A stretch of 64,000 nucleotides of DNA from Apis mellifera. Lineage: Eukaryota > Arthropoda > Insecta > Hymenoptera > Apidae. The notes below the pieces were generated by a model. It was not told the origin of the DNA and made no database searches. It worked only from the letters and a program-made list of their open reading frames with translations. The position numbers were made by a program, and so were the translations under genes. This document shows, one piece after another, positions 1-13,402 of the stretch; position 1 is the first letter of the stretch, and the number at the start of each line of letters is the position of its first letter. Location: positions 6,568,135 to 6,632,134 of the forward strand of contig NC_037648.1 in assembly GCF_003254395.2 (NCBI RefSeq), written 5' to 3'.

Positions 1-844
1 ATTTGTGTTATTTTTATAAAAATATTTCCTTACTTTGCATATATCATTACATTTTCTTTGCAAATAATACTATTATAACGATCTTAAAAGAAAATATAAT
101 TAAAAATTACAAAGTTAAAAATATTTATCTTTCTATAATAAAAAGCAAAGCTTAGTATTAGTATATAGCTTAACAATAATTAACTTGTATATTATGAACT
201 TATTTCAGCATAAAAAAGTAATAAAATTTTAAAATTTTCAACAATATGCTTAATGCATATAAAAGTAACACTTGTAAAAAAATTCAAGTAAATTTCCCAT
301 TTATAAAAATTTACTAATATTATAAATTCGTATGAATATAAAAAAAAAATGATTCTATAAAACATAATTCAAATAACCTAATAATGCGAGACATTAATGT
401 CTATTCGCACTCATTCCATTATTATCAACATAATATAATTTAATAAATTCATTCTTTAATAAAGAATAATTTTAATATTTTAAATTCAATATAGTACTTA
501 CGAATGCTGATCAGAATTACAGTATTCGAAAATAATTTTAAATTTTTATACTTTCAATATAAAAGTATAAATATTAATATGAATTATTAAGATAAATTAT
601 CCCTCTTATCCGACTTTAATCAATCGAAAAAAAATGATTTTTAACAATTACTATATATGTTAATATTATATTATTATTATATTTTATATATAAATAACAA
701 ATATTATATATATATATAAATACATATATATATATATGCATATATATTTTTATTTTATTTACAACATAAATAAATAATATTATTGGATTAATCATTTAAA
801 GTTTGATCTCATAAAGCTCGATTAAGAGGGAATCTATTGTGTGA

Positions 845-881
<37 letters not shown>

Positions 882-1446
882 ATTAATTGATTATGTGATT
901 GTTTACACCAATTTTTTAGTTATATAAATGAAAATTTCAATTATTACTTATTATAGATAATAAAATATTGAATTTGTATAGTATCAGTTTTCTAAATCAT
1001 ATTTTGTAAGCTGATACATTAATATTGCATGATTTAACAATACAAAGAAAATTATTATTGAAGAACATGAAATTAGAAAGGATCATTAATAATAAGATTT
1101 TCTTTATTTCATTTACTACATTATATTATTGTAATTAATAATCTTATATATAAAATATAAATATATAAATTTTTAATTTATTGCACTATATTATTATAAA
1201 TTTTTTAAAATAATATTTATACAATTATTTTTTGAATTATTTTAAAATAAAATTAATGAAAATAAATATTATTTTCTTATTTACACTTATTTTCATTAAT
1301 ATTAGATCCTTTCAATTAAATGTTTTCCAATTTACATGAAAATTTTGAATTATACGAGCATAAAAAAATTATATATTATTTCAAAATTTATTTCATGTTA
1401 ATTGCTTCATTTTTAGAAATGTTTTTTGTTTTTTAATTTAGTAATT

Positions 1447-1497
<51 letters not shown>

Positions 1498-3540
1498 GTA
1501 TAAAAAAATTAAATTTTTTAAATTAATGGAAACATTTAAAATATAGAATAGACATATTAAATACAATATTTTAAAAATATAAAAACATATTTTAATATAA
1601 GAAAAAATTAATTTATCACAAAATAAATTGATTTTCAAATATTAGAATTATAAGTTAATTTGGTGCCTTTTTAAAATAAAGTTATTATTTACTTAAAAAG
1701 AAATAATTTTTTTAAAAATTTATATTTTTTGAAACATTCGCCACTATTTTCGGTTATCATTATAAATTCGTATTTAATCATTTTTAATTTTTCAAAATTA
1801 TAAAAAAAATATAAAAAAAATATATAAAAAAAATTCTTTTTCAAATCTCTCGACAAAATGATTCGAATAGATGATAATCAAATAAAACAAAGAGAATAAT
1901 TCATATGTAGGAGAATTTATTTGTTCGAAAAAATATTTTTTATTTTTTTTTAAAAAAAATTTTGAAAAATAGCTGAAATTTACTGTATTTGATAATAATA
2001 CAATCTTTCTTTTTTAAGTTCATCATTTTGTGAATTCTAATAATTGTATTAATTAATGTATTGATATGAAAATTCAAACAAATAATAATATATTTTCTTC
2101 ATATCTTGAAATATAAAATCAAATAGAATATTATAAATGTATAAATCAGTTATAAATAATTTAATAAGGCATTAAATTAACTAATATATTCTAATAAATT
2201 TTAATATATCTTAATCTCAATTATCCATGATTTTAATAAGATTAAATATTAATAAGATGTTTTTATGATATTATTATATTGAAAATAAAAAATATTAGAC
2301 AATTTCTCTATTAAATAAATTTGTTTATTTAATAAATTTTTATTATATTTATTATATTTTTATTATATTTTTCATTAACTTTTTAAATTTATTTTGGATA
2401 ATCAAGATTATTATATTTAAACTTTACTTTATGTAATTATTATGCAATTATTCAAAAGAATTATTATATATATAATATTTTTAGTAATTATTTGAATAAT
2501 TAGTAAATATTTGAATAATCTTCTGAATAATCTTTAGTACATACAGTATTTTTTTAATAAAAATACAGTAAAAGAATACAACAGAAAACACACGTGCGCG
2601 CACATGTGTGCGTGTCGTGTATGTATGTCACACACATTCATTTACACACTTTTCTAATATTTTATATCACCTATATAAATCAAATCAATATTTAGAAAAG
2701 CAATAACATGCATTTTTTATTGCGACATTTTGTTTAAATCGCGTTAAATTTTTAAATTATAGTTTTAAGACTTAATAACTAACTTATGTATTTTTTTAAT
2801 GCTTATCAAACAAAATTATTAATGATTTTATAGACTGCCATAAATAAAATAATGACTGCTTTTTTAAATCAACAATATATGTAGAAAGCAATCGTTATAT
2901 TATTTACAACTTAATAATTTACTTTAAAATTAACAATTATTTTTATCATTTCATCATTAATGCTTTCTTGATATCTACAAATGTAATAAAATATTATTCT
3001 GGAATAATCATTACTATTATTAATGAATAATATAGTTATTTGAAATGCAGGTGAATGAAACAAAATATTTTTCAATCAGACACATTTACGTAGAAAATTA
3101 AGAACTCTTTACAATTTAATATAATCAGTTTTATATCGATTTGTATATCGATTCATACTTGGAAATCTCACAACACACTACTATGAACATATCACTCTTG
3201 TGACAACAAAAATATAATATTATTTGAATAGTTGAATAAATTTTTTCCAATTATTATTATTCAAGAAATATTTTTTATTAGTAAAAATAACTTGATATAA
3301 TCTTTTTAATTTCTTCATATATTATGTATATATTTCTTATAATATATTTCTTATAAATTACTAAAATTAAATTTTATTTATTAATTATATATATGATTTA
3401 TCAATTTATACAACTATTCTTTACGTATATATGCATGTATGCATGCGCACGCGCGCATTTAATGTAATTAAATGTATATGTATAATATACATATACATAA
3501 ATATAAATATGCTTTTAAAAAACGTATTTTGTTGTATACA
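1..3540. other. AT-rich noncoding stretch
   Basis: No exon with conserved protein similarity was recognised on either strand. The stretch is mostly A/T with TA-dinucleotide runs near 848-876 and 1450-1491, an alternating purine-pyrimidine CA/CG patch near 2588-2630 and another near 3430-3460. It lies beyond the 3' end of the minus-strand RBBP6-type gene, so it may include that gene's 3' UTR or a further 3' exon that cannot be recognised from sequence alone. The one short ORF over the 1450 repeat is a translation of the TA run. Confidence 0.6.
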
Positions 3541-3604
3541 TTATCTTTAAATACCATAAAATTGATTTCGCTCTCGTTACATTCACCATAATTCCGGAGC
3601 AGTC

Positions 3605-5823
3605 TTAACCAGGACAGCAGCATAAGGCACGGTAGACTGTCTGCTTAGCGTGTACATGAATTAAAGTACTATTGAGGCGGAAATACCTGTTGTAGGAATC
3701 ATAATAGTCTTTCCTGTCCGTAGGTGGAGGTCCCAATGACATAAGAGGTGGAGGATGACTTCCAGTGACTAGATGTGGCAGCAAAGGTGGTATATTATGC
3801 TGAGCTGCTTGGTTTCTTACTGGATATCTCGGAATTGGTCTATCTCGAGAAGGTAAATCTCTTTCTCGATCTCTGAATTGATAATCATGTGCTGGTGAAT
3901 CATTGTAATAACTATTATACCCTTCTCTAGGTTCACGTGATCTTGGCCGATCTCTATCACGATCCCTCTCTCTTTGAAATCTAAAAACATTATCCATAAT
4001 TATAAATCAATTATAACTTTTTAATTATAACTTGAATGAACATTTTCATAAAAGTTATATGTTAATTATACCTTGGAGGTGATCTGGCCGGTGATCGATA
4101 TCTAGGAAGTAATTCTCTGTCTCTATCTCTATCACGTTCACGTTCGCGATCACGTTCGCGATCACGTTCACGATCTCGTTCACGATCTCGTTCACGTTCA
4201 CGATCACGTTCACGATCACGTTCACGATCACGTTCACGATCTCGATCACGATCTCGATCACGATCTCGATCACGATCTCGATCACGATCACGGTCACGAT
4301 CACGGTCACGATCACGGTCACGGTCACGATCACGGTCACGATCACGTTCACGATCTCTTTCTCTATCTCTTTCTCTATCACGTGACAAAGATAATCTAGG
4401 AGACTGGCTTCGTGAATATGATCTAGATCTATAAGTAATATAAAATATTTTATTTCAGAAACTTTAAATATTATAAAAAAAAAAAAATAAGATGGAAAAT
4501 TTAATCTTACCTACTAATTGAGAAACTCCCACTTCTTGATCTACGTTTTGGAGTACGACTTCGTGCTCTAAGAGGTAAAGGTGATCTTGAAGATCTTCGT
4601 TTTGAAGGGGGACTTCTAGATCTACTCAAACGAGGTGGAAATGGCGATCTGCGACCAAATGAACGTGACCTAGATCTAGTATAACTGCGAGATCTTGATC
4701 GTGTTCTACTTCTTCTTCTATGTTTTCCAAGTCTTCTATCTCGTTCATCTTTTTCTCTAAGCATTCGTTCGAAAGCTTCTAATGGATCATCAATTATACT
4801 AAAAAATAATATTAATTGTATAATATAGATTAAAATTTAAGAAATTATTCTTAAATTTTTAAATTCTTCAAGAAATTATCATTTTTTTATATTATATATT
4901 TATTTTTATCAAAATATATAAACTTACCCAGGTGGATTACCATTATGAATATTTCTACTTAATCCTGGTGGTGGTGGTTGCAATCCTCTATAACTAACTG
5001 AAATAAAATATTTTTAAGTAAAATATTTCTAAATTAGAAAAAAAATTATCTGAAAATAAATATAAAATAATTTTTTGACTATAATAATTATAAAAGTAAA
5101 AAAATACATGATTTAAAAAGAATAAACATAAAAAAGAAATTAACATAAAATAATATATAACCCTTTGCGCTCCAACGGTAACTCTCCGGCACTGAACGCA
5201 CCGAACGCACTGAATGCGGGGGTTCGAATCGTCTGAAGTTCGATTAGTTCGACCGAACGAAACAGGCCCGGAGTGCAAAGGGTAAATTCTTATAAATTTT
5301 ACAATTTCATATATTAAAATTAATTTTTTATTTAATGTTAACTTTTTTTGTTTTTGTTTTTTTGTTTTGTTAAGATAAATAATAAAATAAAATGAATTTA
5401 ATTATACAACATATTTAAAAAATATCATTATATCAATATAATATATTAATAATATACTATTAATAATTAAACTATGTAAATTAAAGTTGAAATATTACTT
5501 ACGATGATGTAATCCCCTAATTGGTCTTGGTGGTCCATTATAATTTCGAGGTGGTTGTGATGGTCTATATCCTTGTTGTTGATAAGGAGGTCTTTCATAT
5601 CGTGGAGGCCCATAATGAGAGCCTTGCTGATGAGGATATATAGGTATTCGATGATTCATATATGGATCTGGTAATAAAGGTGGATTATGTGGAGGTACAT
5701 TAGGTGGAGGCTGATTATAGCTTGGTTGAGGAATACGATCTTCTCCTGGTGGAAAAGGTAACAAAGGTGGTTGATTACCGGAAGAAGACACATGTAAATG
5801 TGGTTCATCAACCTGAAATAGTG

Positions 5824-5854
<31 letters not shown>

Positions 5855-8800
5855 TATATACAATATATATGTATATATACATATACACAAATAATATTAT
5901 ATAATATTTATATAAGAAAATTATGAACAATATATTTTTCATTCCAAGAATAAAATATAAACTCACAGTTGGAGTGCCTGGACGATCTTCAGTTGATCTA
6001 CGTATGGCATTATCATAATGTATATTGGATGGATAATGTCCATCATCAGATGGTAATCCTTGATAATTTTTTGATGGAGGTGGATTCATTAAATGTTGTA
6101 ATGGTGCTCCTTGAGAACTATAGTCACTATGTTGTGAATGTCTAGGAGATAAAGAACGTCTTCTATTTACTGGTCGTAGATTTTCTATTCTGCGACCACG
6201 TTCTCCACTTCTAAACAATAATCATTAAATAAATAAAAGTAAAATTATATAATTTTAAATAACATAATCAAACTTATTTAAAAATTTTATTTAATTAAAA
6301 AAATTAATTTAAAAAATTTTATTTAATTCAAATAAGCACCAAATATTTATAAGCTATAATTTATATATTATTTAATTACATAATTAAATATTATTGATAA
6401 TTATATAATTTTGTTTTCTTGTTTTAAACATTTTTACCTATCACGATATCCATCTCTACTGAAACTTCGTCTACGTTCTCTTGATTGTCTTTCTCCTAGA
6501 TATTCATTTTCACGTTCTTTCTTCTCACGACTTGGAGGATCACTTCTTTCTCTATCTCTTTCAGGTGAACTACCAATTGCAGGTATTGGAAGCAATGGTT
6601 CAGTTCCTGGAGGTGGTGGAACTTCAGTTTCCTCGTCTGTTGTTAACTTTGTTACAGAATCACTTTGCAAATCAGATTCTGATGTTGTTTCTGGAAGAGC
6701 TATTAAAAATAATATTTAATATAACGATTTGTATTTTCATATCGTTAAATAATGAGATAATAATATTTTATACTAATTATAATTAAATTTAAAACGTAAA
6801 ATATCATTATGTTTTAGGTTAAATATAACCTACATTAAATGGTTAAATCAGCAAAATACATCCCTTGCAATATTATATGTTAAAACGAATAATACAAAAT
6901 AATTAAAATTTAATTTTATAAAAATAAAAAATATAAAAGTTTAATTTCTCTTTAAAAATATTCTTACATAATATTAATTTTGTTAGTAAAAAAATTATAT
7001 TAAAAATGATTTTTTCTATTTTAACTGATAAAGATATATAGGTAAAATTATATATATATATAATTAAGTATATTAATTGAATTTCTTTTTATTCAATATT
7101 TTTTTATATGATTAATAATTACACAATTTTTTAATATATATGTTTTGTTTATAGTTATATTTTTTACATTTTATTTATATTTATGGTTTTTATATTTTAT
7201 TTACTTAGATACATTTCAAATAATTAAAAAAAAAAATTTTTTTCCTCAATATTAATTTTTTTTATATACTTATTTTTATCAAATGTCTATATTTTAAATT
7301 GCTTTTAGTATAGTTTATTTAATATAAATTTTATATTTTATTGCAAATTATGTCTTTTTTTAATAATAATAAAAAAAAACATTTAGATATATATAGTTAT
7401 AAATTGGCTTTTTTGATATAAATTTAGACATTTAACATTTCACAATAATATACATAATATAATAAGATATTTTACATATTTAATCGAATTATAATCATTT
7501 ATATTTTCATATATCTATTTAATTCATTTTTATACAGTTATTAATTATTATATAATATTTTTAATATAACATTTTTATAAATTCATTTTTTGTAAATAAT
7601 TTAAATTTTGCATAATATGATCTTTATAATGTTCATGTCTGGAATCATGTCTTAATTCTTATATTATATCTATTATTATATATTGCATTATTTGATATTA
7701 AATTTAAATTAATTTATATAAATTTTCCTATTATATATAATAAATTAATTTATATATATATATATAGTTTCTATTTTTTTGATATAATCTTACATAAAAT
7801 CTTAACTTAAATAATCTTAACATAAAAAAAATTTAGTTTTATAAAAATTAAAAATTGTTAAAATAGAGCTATTTAAAAACTGAATAATTTTAAATAAAAA
7901 TTTATTAGATAGAAATTTTAAATTATTTTTCATTTTATAAAAATATAAAAATACATAAAAGTACATAAATGTATATACATTTATACAGGATATATATTAA
8001 TACATTTATAGAACATTTTTAAAATGGTTAAGCAATAATGGGCAAAATTTAATTAGATGAAAATTAGATGAAGTTATAAATAAAGTTACTTCCCTAAGTT
8101 ATTTCAATAATTTATTGTTCAAAACATAATGATAATTGCAAATAACTATGTCAAAGTTATATAAAAGTTATATAAAAAGCAAATCAACTATAATAATTAT
8201 TTATATATTTGAATAAATTTGAAATATTTGAATAAATGTTATTTAAACATTTTAATAAGTAATTACTTAAAGTAACTTTATTCGAGATTTTTAGTTATTT
8301 TTTCAATATTTTTTTTAATGCCCAATTTTGGGGTTCTATTCTTAGATTAATTCTAGAGATCAAATAAATATAAAAGTTGATATGCAAAAATATCAATTCA
8401 AGTTTATCTATTAAATTATAAAGTATATACAGTTTATTCATGTTAAATAATACAAAAGGACAACAGAATAAGACGATAATAAAAATAGAACTCTCATATT
8501 TCATTCTAAGCCATTTTCTGTCTTGCTTCAACTAATACAAATTTTAATTATTTGTAACTATAAATAAGTTTTAATCAAAGAATTTTTATATAAATTTATT
8601 TTGGTTTTTAGAATTGATTTTTTTAAAATGTCCTATGAATATATATAATACATTAGTATCATATATATTTATTAATTAATTTAAATTACATAAAAAGTTT
8701 TAGTTATATTAAATTATATAAAAAAATCTATATTAATTATATTTAAATTATATTAACTATATTAACTATATTAACTATATATCTATATTATCTATATTAA

Positions 8801-9828
8801 ATAATTCACTAAAGATTTATTCTTCTTACATAGAGTGTCCCAAAAATTGTAATATTCATAAATTATATATTCATAATTATATATTCATAAATTGTAATAT
8901 TCATAAACTATAAATTCTTAAGATAATTTCAAGCTACATTTTTCTTTAAAAAACTTTTGTTATGATTTTGTTAGCAAATTATTAACAAAAAACACTAGTT
9001 AATCATAGAACGCGTAATTTAATCTAAACAAGCTGCAATAGTACAACAAATCTAAGCAACATATGTCATAGAAAATATGTTGAATATAAAATGTAATACA
9101 TGAATATGGATATTTTAAAAAATATCGAATTATATCACGAAAAAAATTATATCGAATTATATCACGAAAAAAATTATAATATTCAACATGCTTTCTTTGA
9201 TATATGTTGCTTAGATTTGTGGTCGATTGCTGACATATAGTTATGTTGTTCGATTAGACTATACACATAATTGACCAGTATTTTTTATTAATGACAAAAT
9301 CAACAAAAGTTTCTGCAAAGGAAAATGTTTAAAATTATATTAATTATATGTTTATATTACATCAGAATCTTCAGTTTATGGATCTTCCAATATTTTTTTG
9401 AAACATCTTGTATATAAATATTTATAAATATTTATAAATATATAAAAATACTTACTCGTTTGTGGTTGTACAGTTCTAGCTGGAAATTGCTGTTGAATAG
9501 AATCAAAATTTGCCGTTTGTGATTCTGTATATTCCTGTGAAGACACATTAGTTGCATTTGAAGGCTGGACAGATTTATTTTGATTTGATATTTGACTTGT
9601 TGCTTGATCAGTTTTTTGTTGTTCTAATTGTACTGTAGACTGTCTGTTTGTTTGTGAAGATTGTCTATATGTTTGCCTTTTAGCATATCCAGTCTCATTC
9701 TTAAAATTCATTACAGCATTTCGTAAAAAACGATTTGGAATAAGTGTTTCTGGTGAAACATCTTTCTCATTACAATCTGGACATTCATGTTCTTCTGATT
9801 CTAATAAAAATGTCCGAATACCTGTATA

Positions 9829-9871
<43 letters not shown>

Positions 9872-11134
9872 ATAAAAATATAAAATTAATAATAAATTCT
9901 AAATTATAAATAAATATAAAAATTATAAAAAGTTATGAAAGAAAAAAATTTACATTCATCGCAAAATGAATTTCCACAACATGGTATCATTACTGCATCT
10001 GTTAAAAGATCTTTACAAATATTACATAACAAATCCTCTGGAATTTCTGGTTTTTCAATAGCAGGCTCTGGATCTTGCGAAAATGGTGGACGTTCTTTTT
10101 TACCTTCTTTATAAGCTTGACTAAAATATAAAAATAAATTAAATAAATTTTTTTATATATAATACATTTATTTATTTTATTTATCATATATTAAAACATA
10201 CTGATCAATAGCTGGTACAGCATATTGACCCGTTGGCGTCATCATAGCACCAGGAACTCTTGGTCCTTCAACTGGAACCATAAAACTTCTTGGAATACCT
10301 GTACTTTTTTTAATTTCTATAGGTTCCTGATTTGTTCCAAGTGGGCAATTTTTAATCCAATGTCCAGGTTGATGACATTTATAACAACGATAATTTGCAG
10401 GTACATCGCCAGTTTGATTGGCTCCACGTATTTTCATATAACTATAAAAATGTATCATAGATATTAGTGAAATAAATGTAGTTTTAATATAATATAAAAT
10501 ATTTTATATTTTAATAAATATAAAAAAAATGATTTGAAATAGAAAATAGAGATATAAATAAATAAAATTATATGCAGGATATAATAAAAATTTTGCTTGC
10601 AAAAAAGCCTACTTTGAGGGATCATAATCTTGTGTAGATTGAGTCATCATTGCTCGTATCTTATCTTCTTCAGAACCATCAAGTCTTGTAAGATCTACAG
10701 CTCTGCCTAAATTGGATTCATCTTTTAAATTACTAAAAGAAGGAGCTTCATTTCTGTCCCAAGATCGTTTTTGCTGAACTGTTAATGGAACTCTAGCAAC
10801 AATAAGACTAGTATTTTTTGCAATTAATGCATTATCATCTGTATAATCTGAAAGAATATTTTTATACTATATAATTACTATACAATTGATAATTATTATA
10901 AAAATAATTATTTAGAATTATTTATTAATAAACAAATGAATAAAAAAATAAAAATATTTTATATTTGCCTTCCTTAGTTTGTGCATTTGTTATTTGCAGA
11001 TCAAAATCAGTATTTTTTCCTATACGTTTTTGATGAAAAATAGCCTTCTTCAAATCCGCTACAGAAATATGTAATCCATCAAAGGATACTGTATCATAGT
11101 CCAACGTGGATTTGAATTTATAGTGTACAGACAT
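3605..11134 (-). CDS. RBBP6: RBBP6/Snama-type RING E3 ubiquitin ligase
   Basis: Twelve coding exons, read on the minus strand: 11134-10969, 10847-10613, 10441-10202, 10120-9954, 9821-9456, 6699-6438, 6210-5967, 5812-5503, 4997-4928, 4798-4511, 4428-4072, 3980-3605; phases match at every junction, giving about 1026 residues. Domain order matches RBBP6: an N-terminal ubiquitin-like DWNN domain (starts MSVHYKFKSTLDYDTVSFDG), a C2HC zinc knuckle (CYKCHQPGHWIKNC), a C4C4 RING (CNICKDL ... CCGNSFCDEC ... CPDC), the DPLEAFERMLREKDE segment, then Pro-rich and Arg/Ser-rich tails. The family ubiquitinates nuclear substrates and works with p53/Rb and 3'-end processing factors. The first intron uses a GC donor. 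The C-terminal exon may be one isoform: a possible donor (AACAG then GTATTT) lies near 3688. The predicted protein is somewhat shorter than the fly homologue. Identity is confident; the exact 3' end is not. Confidence 0.9.
4072..4390 (-). repeat. Coding hexanucleotide repeat, Arg-Asp/Arg-Glu tract
   Basis: Within RBBP6 exon 11 the minus strand repeats CGTGAT/CGTGAA/CGAGAT-type hexamers for about 250 bases. They encode a long alternating RD/RE mixed-charge tract followed by PRYRSPARSPPR. The repeat is degenerate at synonymous positions and stays in frame, so it is coding rather than an intronic satellite. Such mixed-charge tracts occur in nuclear-speckle RNA-processing proteins. Confidence 0.85.
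5161..5282. mobile_element. 122-bp GC-rich MITE, piggyBac-type ends
   Basis: The element starts CCCTTTGCGCTCC and ends GGAGTGCAAAGGG, a 13-bp terminal inverted repeat with one mismatch. It is about 55-60 percent G+C inside an intron that is nearly all A/T. Ends beginning CCC and flanks resembling TTAA (ATAA on the left, TAAA on the right, each one base off) fit piggyBac-superfamily non-autonomous elements. Internally, GAACGCAC occurs twice. It has no coding capacity. It sits in the RBBP6 intron between exons 5503-5812 and 4928-4997. Family assignment is inference from the ends. Confidence 0.65.
6700..9455 (-). other. Long RBBP6 intron (2.76 kb)
   Basis: This intron separates the RING-containing exon (ending 9456) from the first Pro/Arg/Ser-rich exon (starting 6699). 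Apart from the inverted-repeat element at its right end I see only AT-rich sequence and short tandem units, for example ATATTAACTA repeats near 8750-8780. The small ORF on the minus strand near 8295-8531 has no support. Confidence 0.6.
8831..9413. mobile_element. Long-inverted-repeat (foldback) MITE, mariner-like ends
   Basis: The outer ends are TAGAGTGTCCCAAAAATTG on the left and, read inward from the right, CAAGATGTTTCAAAAAAAT. Both resemble the CAGGGTGTCCC-type ends of Tc1/mariner-related elements. The arms pair over roughly 250 bases each: left TTTTTCTTTAAAAAACTTTT matches the complement of the right arm near 9307-9332, and AAATCTAAGCAACATAT near 9049-9065 matches the complement of 9200-9216. 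The centre (9124-9178) is a tandem duplication of a unit containing TATATCACGAAAAAAATTAT. The right flank is TA; the left flank is CA, perhaps a decayed TA duplication. No transposase is present. Confidence 0.65.
9836..9869. repeat. TA dinucleotide microsatellite
   Basis: An uninterrupted TA run of about 34 bases in the RBBP6 intron between the two exons that encode the RING. It lies about 15 bases from the splice acceptor at 9822-9823 and is an AT-rich intronic repeat with no other visible role. Confidence 0.85.
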
Positions 11135-12930
11135 TTTTGTTATTTATATATCCTAGAAAGGAATAATAAAAAATAAAATAATACTTATTTAAAAAATATA
11201 TAATTCAGAATAAGTACAATATACTATTATTTAATATTCTCAAATATTAAATAATTATATTTTTTTATAAATATTCCAATTTTAATATTACATTGCAAAT
11301 ATTATATAATTTAAATGTATTTAAACAATACATTTAAATTAAAATACATAGAATTTTTTTAATTTCAAATAAAATAAAAATTTTCAGAAATCTATTTATG
11401 ATTTTGAAATATAATAATTATTCTATTGCATTTTATTATAAAATAAAATAAATCATATTTTTTAATTTGTATTATTTGTAAAAGTTTTGTATTATTTTTT
11501 TATATTAGTTATAAATAATATTGTAAATAATTTGTAAATATATTTCTTTAAATTTTCCACAGAAAAAATGTCTTACATATATATAATATATATTTCTGTT
11601 TTTTATCTATTTCTATTTTATTTATTATTTTAGTCTTTTGTTTTATAAATTTATATAAATTAATATATATGATATATCATAATATTATATATGATTATAT
11701 ACAAATAATATATACAAATATACAATAATATATACAAATAAATAAATTTGTTATAAATAAATTTATAACAAATTGATATGATATAATAATGATTGAATTT
11801 CAATTAATTATAAATTGATTAAAAATAGATTATTAATTTTTATGTATATTTAAGAAGGAATTTTATTTAAATACAAGTATTATTTTTTATATACATATAG
11901 TAAAAATCAAAATTTATTATTAAAATTATGTAAAACTAATTTAAAACTAAATTATATATTTTTAAATGATTAAGATTCAATTATTTAAATTAATTCTTGT
12001 TTTAAAATATTTTATATATATTTAAAAAATATATAAAATTTAAGTGCATATTGTTATTTTCATTCTAATACATCAATATTTTTAAAAAAATTTTGATTTT
12101 AAATTTTAATTTTATTTTTTTATTTTATATACCTTATTAAATAAATTAATGTAAATAAAAAAAATTATTTGATAAATAAACGAATCAAATTTAAATACTT
12201 ATAACTATATGTATAATATATATAATACTAATTTTAATATTTTACACATAATACTAATTTTAGATTAAAACATAAAAAAGATTTCATTTGCATGTTAATG
12301 AAATTTCTTTACAAAACTTCTTTTCTTTTCTTTATATTTCTTATAAAATATCAAAAATGATATAGATTACATAGATTATAAAATTATAAAATTAAATTAG
12401 ATTAAAATATCAATTTTTTTTTGTTTTTTTTTGTAAAATTTCTTTTAAATACATAATATTAAAATAAACATGTGCTATACATAATTATTCTATAAATAAA
12501 AATATACATTTTTATCATTTTCATCAGAAAGATCAAATAAATAAATCATATATAAAATAATATTTAATATTAATATTAATATTAATATAATTAATTTAAT
12601 ATAATAATATATTTCAAGAACACTTTTGGGAAATTCAATTCTAGAATTTAAAGTAATATATAATAAATTAAAACATTATTTCATTTTAAAATAAAAAGTT
12701 ATAATATATCAATATTTCTTTATCCTATTTTTCTTTTTTTTTTAAATTTATAAAATATTAATATTGTATTTTATAATATAATTTTTATATAAATTTATAT
12801 ATCAAAATCCATGTACATAATGTTATTTTATATTACAACATTTATATAATTTATAATTTTTTTTTAATGTAATTATATAATTATTTTATATAAATGTAAT
12901 AATATAATACATGTAACAAATATTATATAT

Positions 12931-12973
<43 letters not shown>

Positions 12974-13361
12974 AATAAATAAATATTACATAAACTGATA
13001 AAATATTTATTATAACATTTAAATTTAACATTAATAAATTTATATAGTTCGCTATATTTAATAATTGTCATTATTTTCACGTATGTATATATGTAATGAA
13101 AGTAAAGCGATATATCTTGAAAACAAGCAATTTATTTCATAAATTTTATATTTATATTGAAACATACATTAGAAACTGATTAAAAATACAACAATGTATG
13201 AATATAAATTAATAACAAAAGATTTAGATTTTTTTTAATATATCATATTTGACATATACATAACTATTAAATAAATATTATTAAATAAATATTTTACGAT
13301 ATAATACTTATTTCTGACTTTTATTATATACACACGCGCATACACAGCATAAGAATATTTC

Positions 13362-13402
<41 letters not shown>

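Noticed and set aside
1438..1638. Minus-strand ORF of 66 codons
   Set aside because: It is a translation of a TA microsatellite and AT-rich flank (Ile-Tyr repeats), with no splice or protein evidence.
4055..4381. Second long ORF across the RD/RE repeat in another frame
   Set aside because: A repeat-driven shadow (Val-Ile/Val-Asn repeats) of the real RBBP6 exon frame, which is fixed by phase with both neighbouring exons.
4994..5278. 94-codon ORF over the GC-rich intronic patch, and a tRNA-like GGTTCGAATC box there
   Set aside because: The ORF crosses an inferred intron and MITE. The B-box-like string lacks a matching A box and acceptor stem in cloverleaf arrangement, so no tRNA is called.
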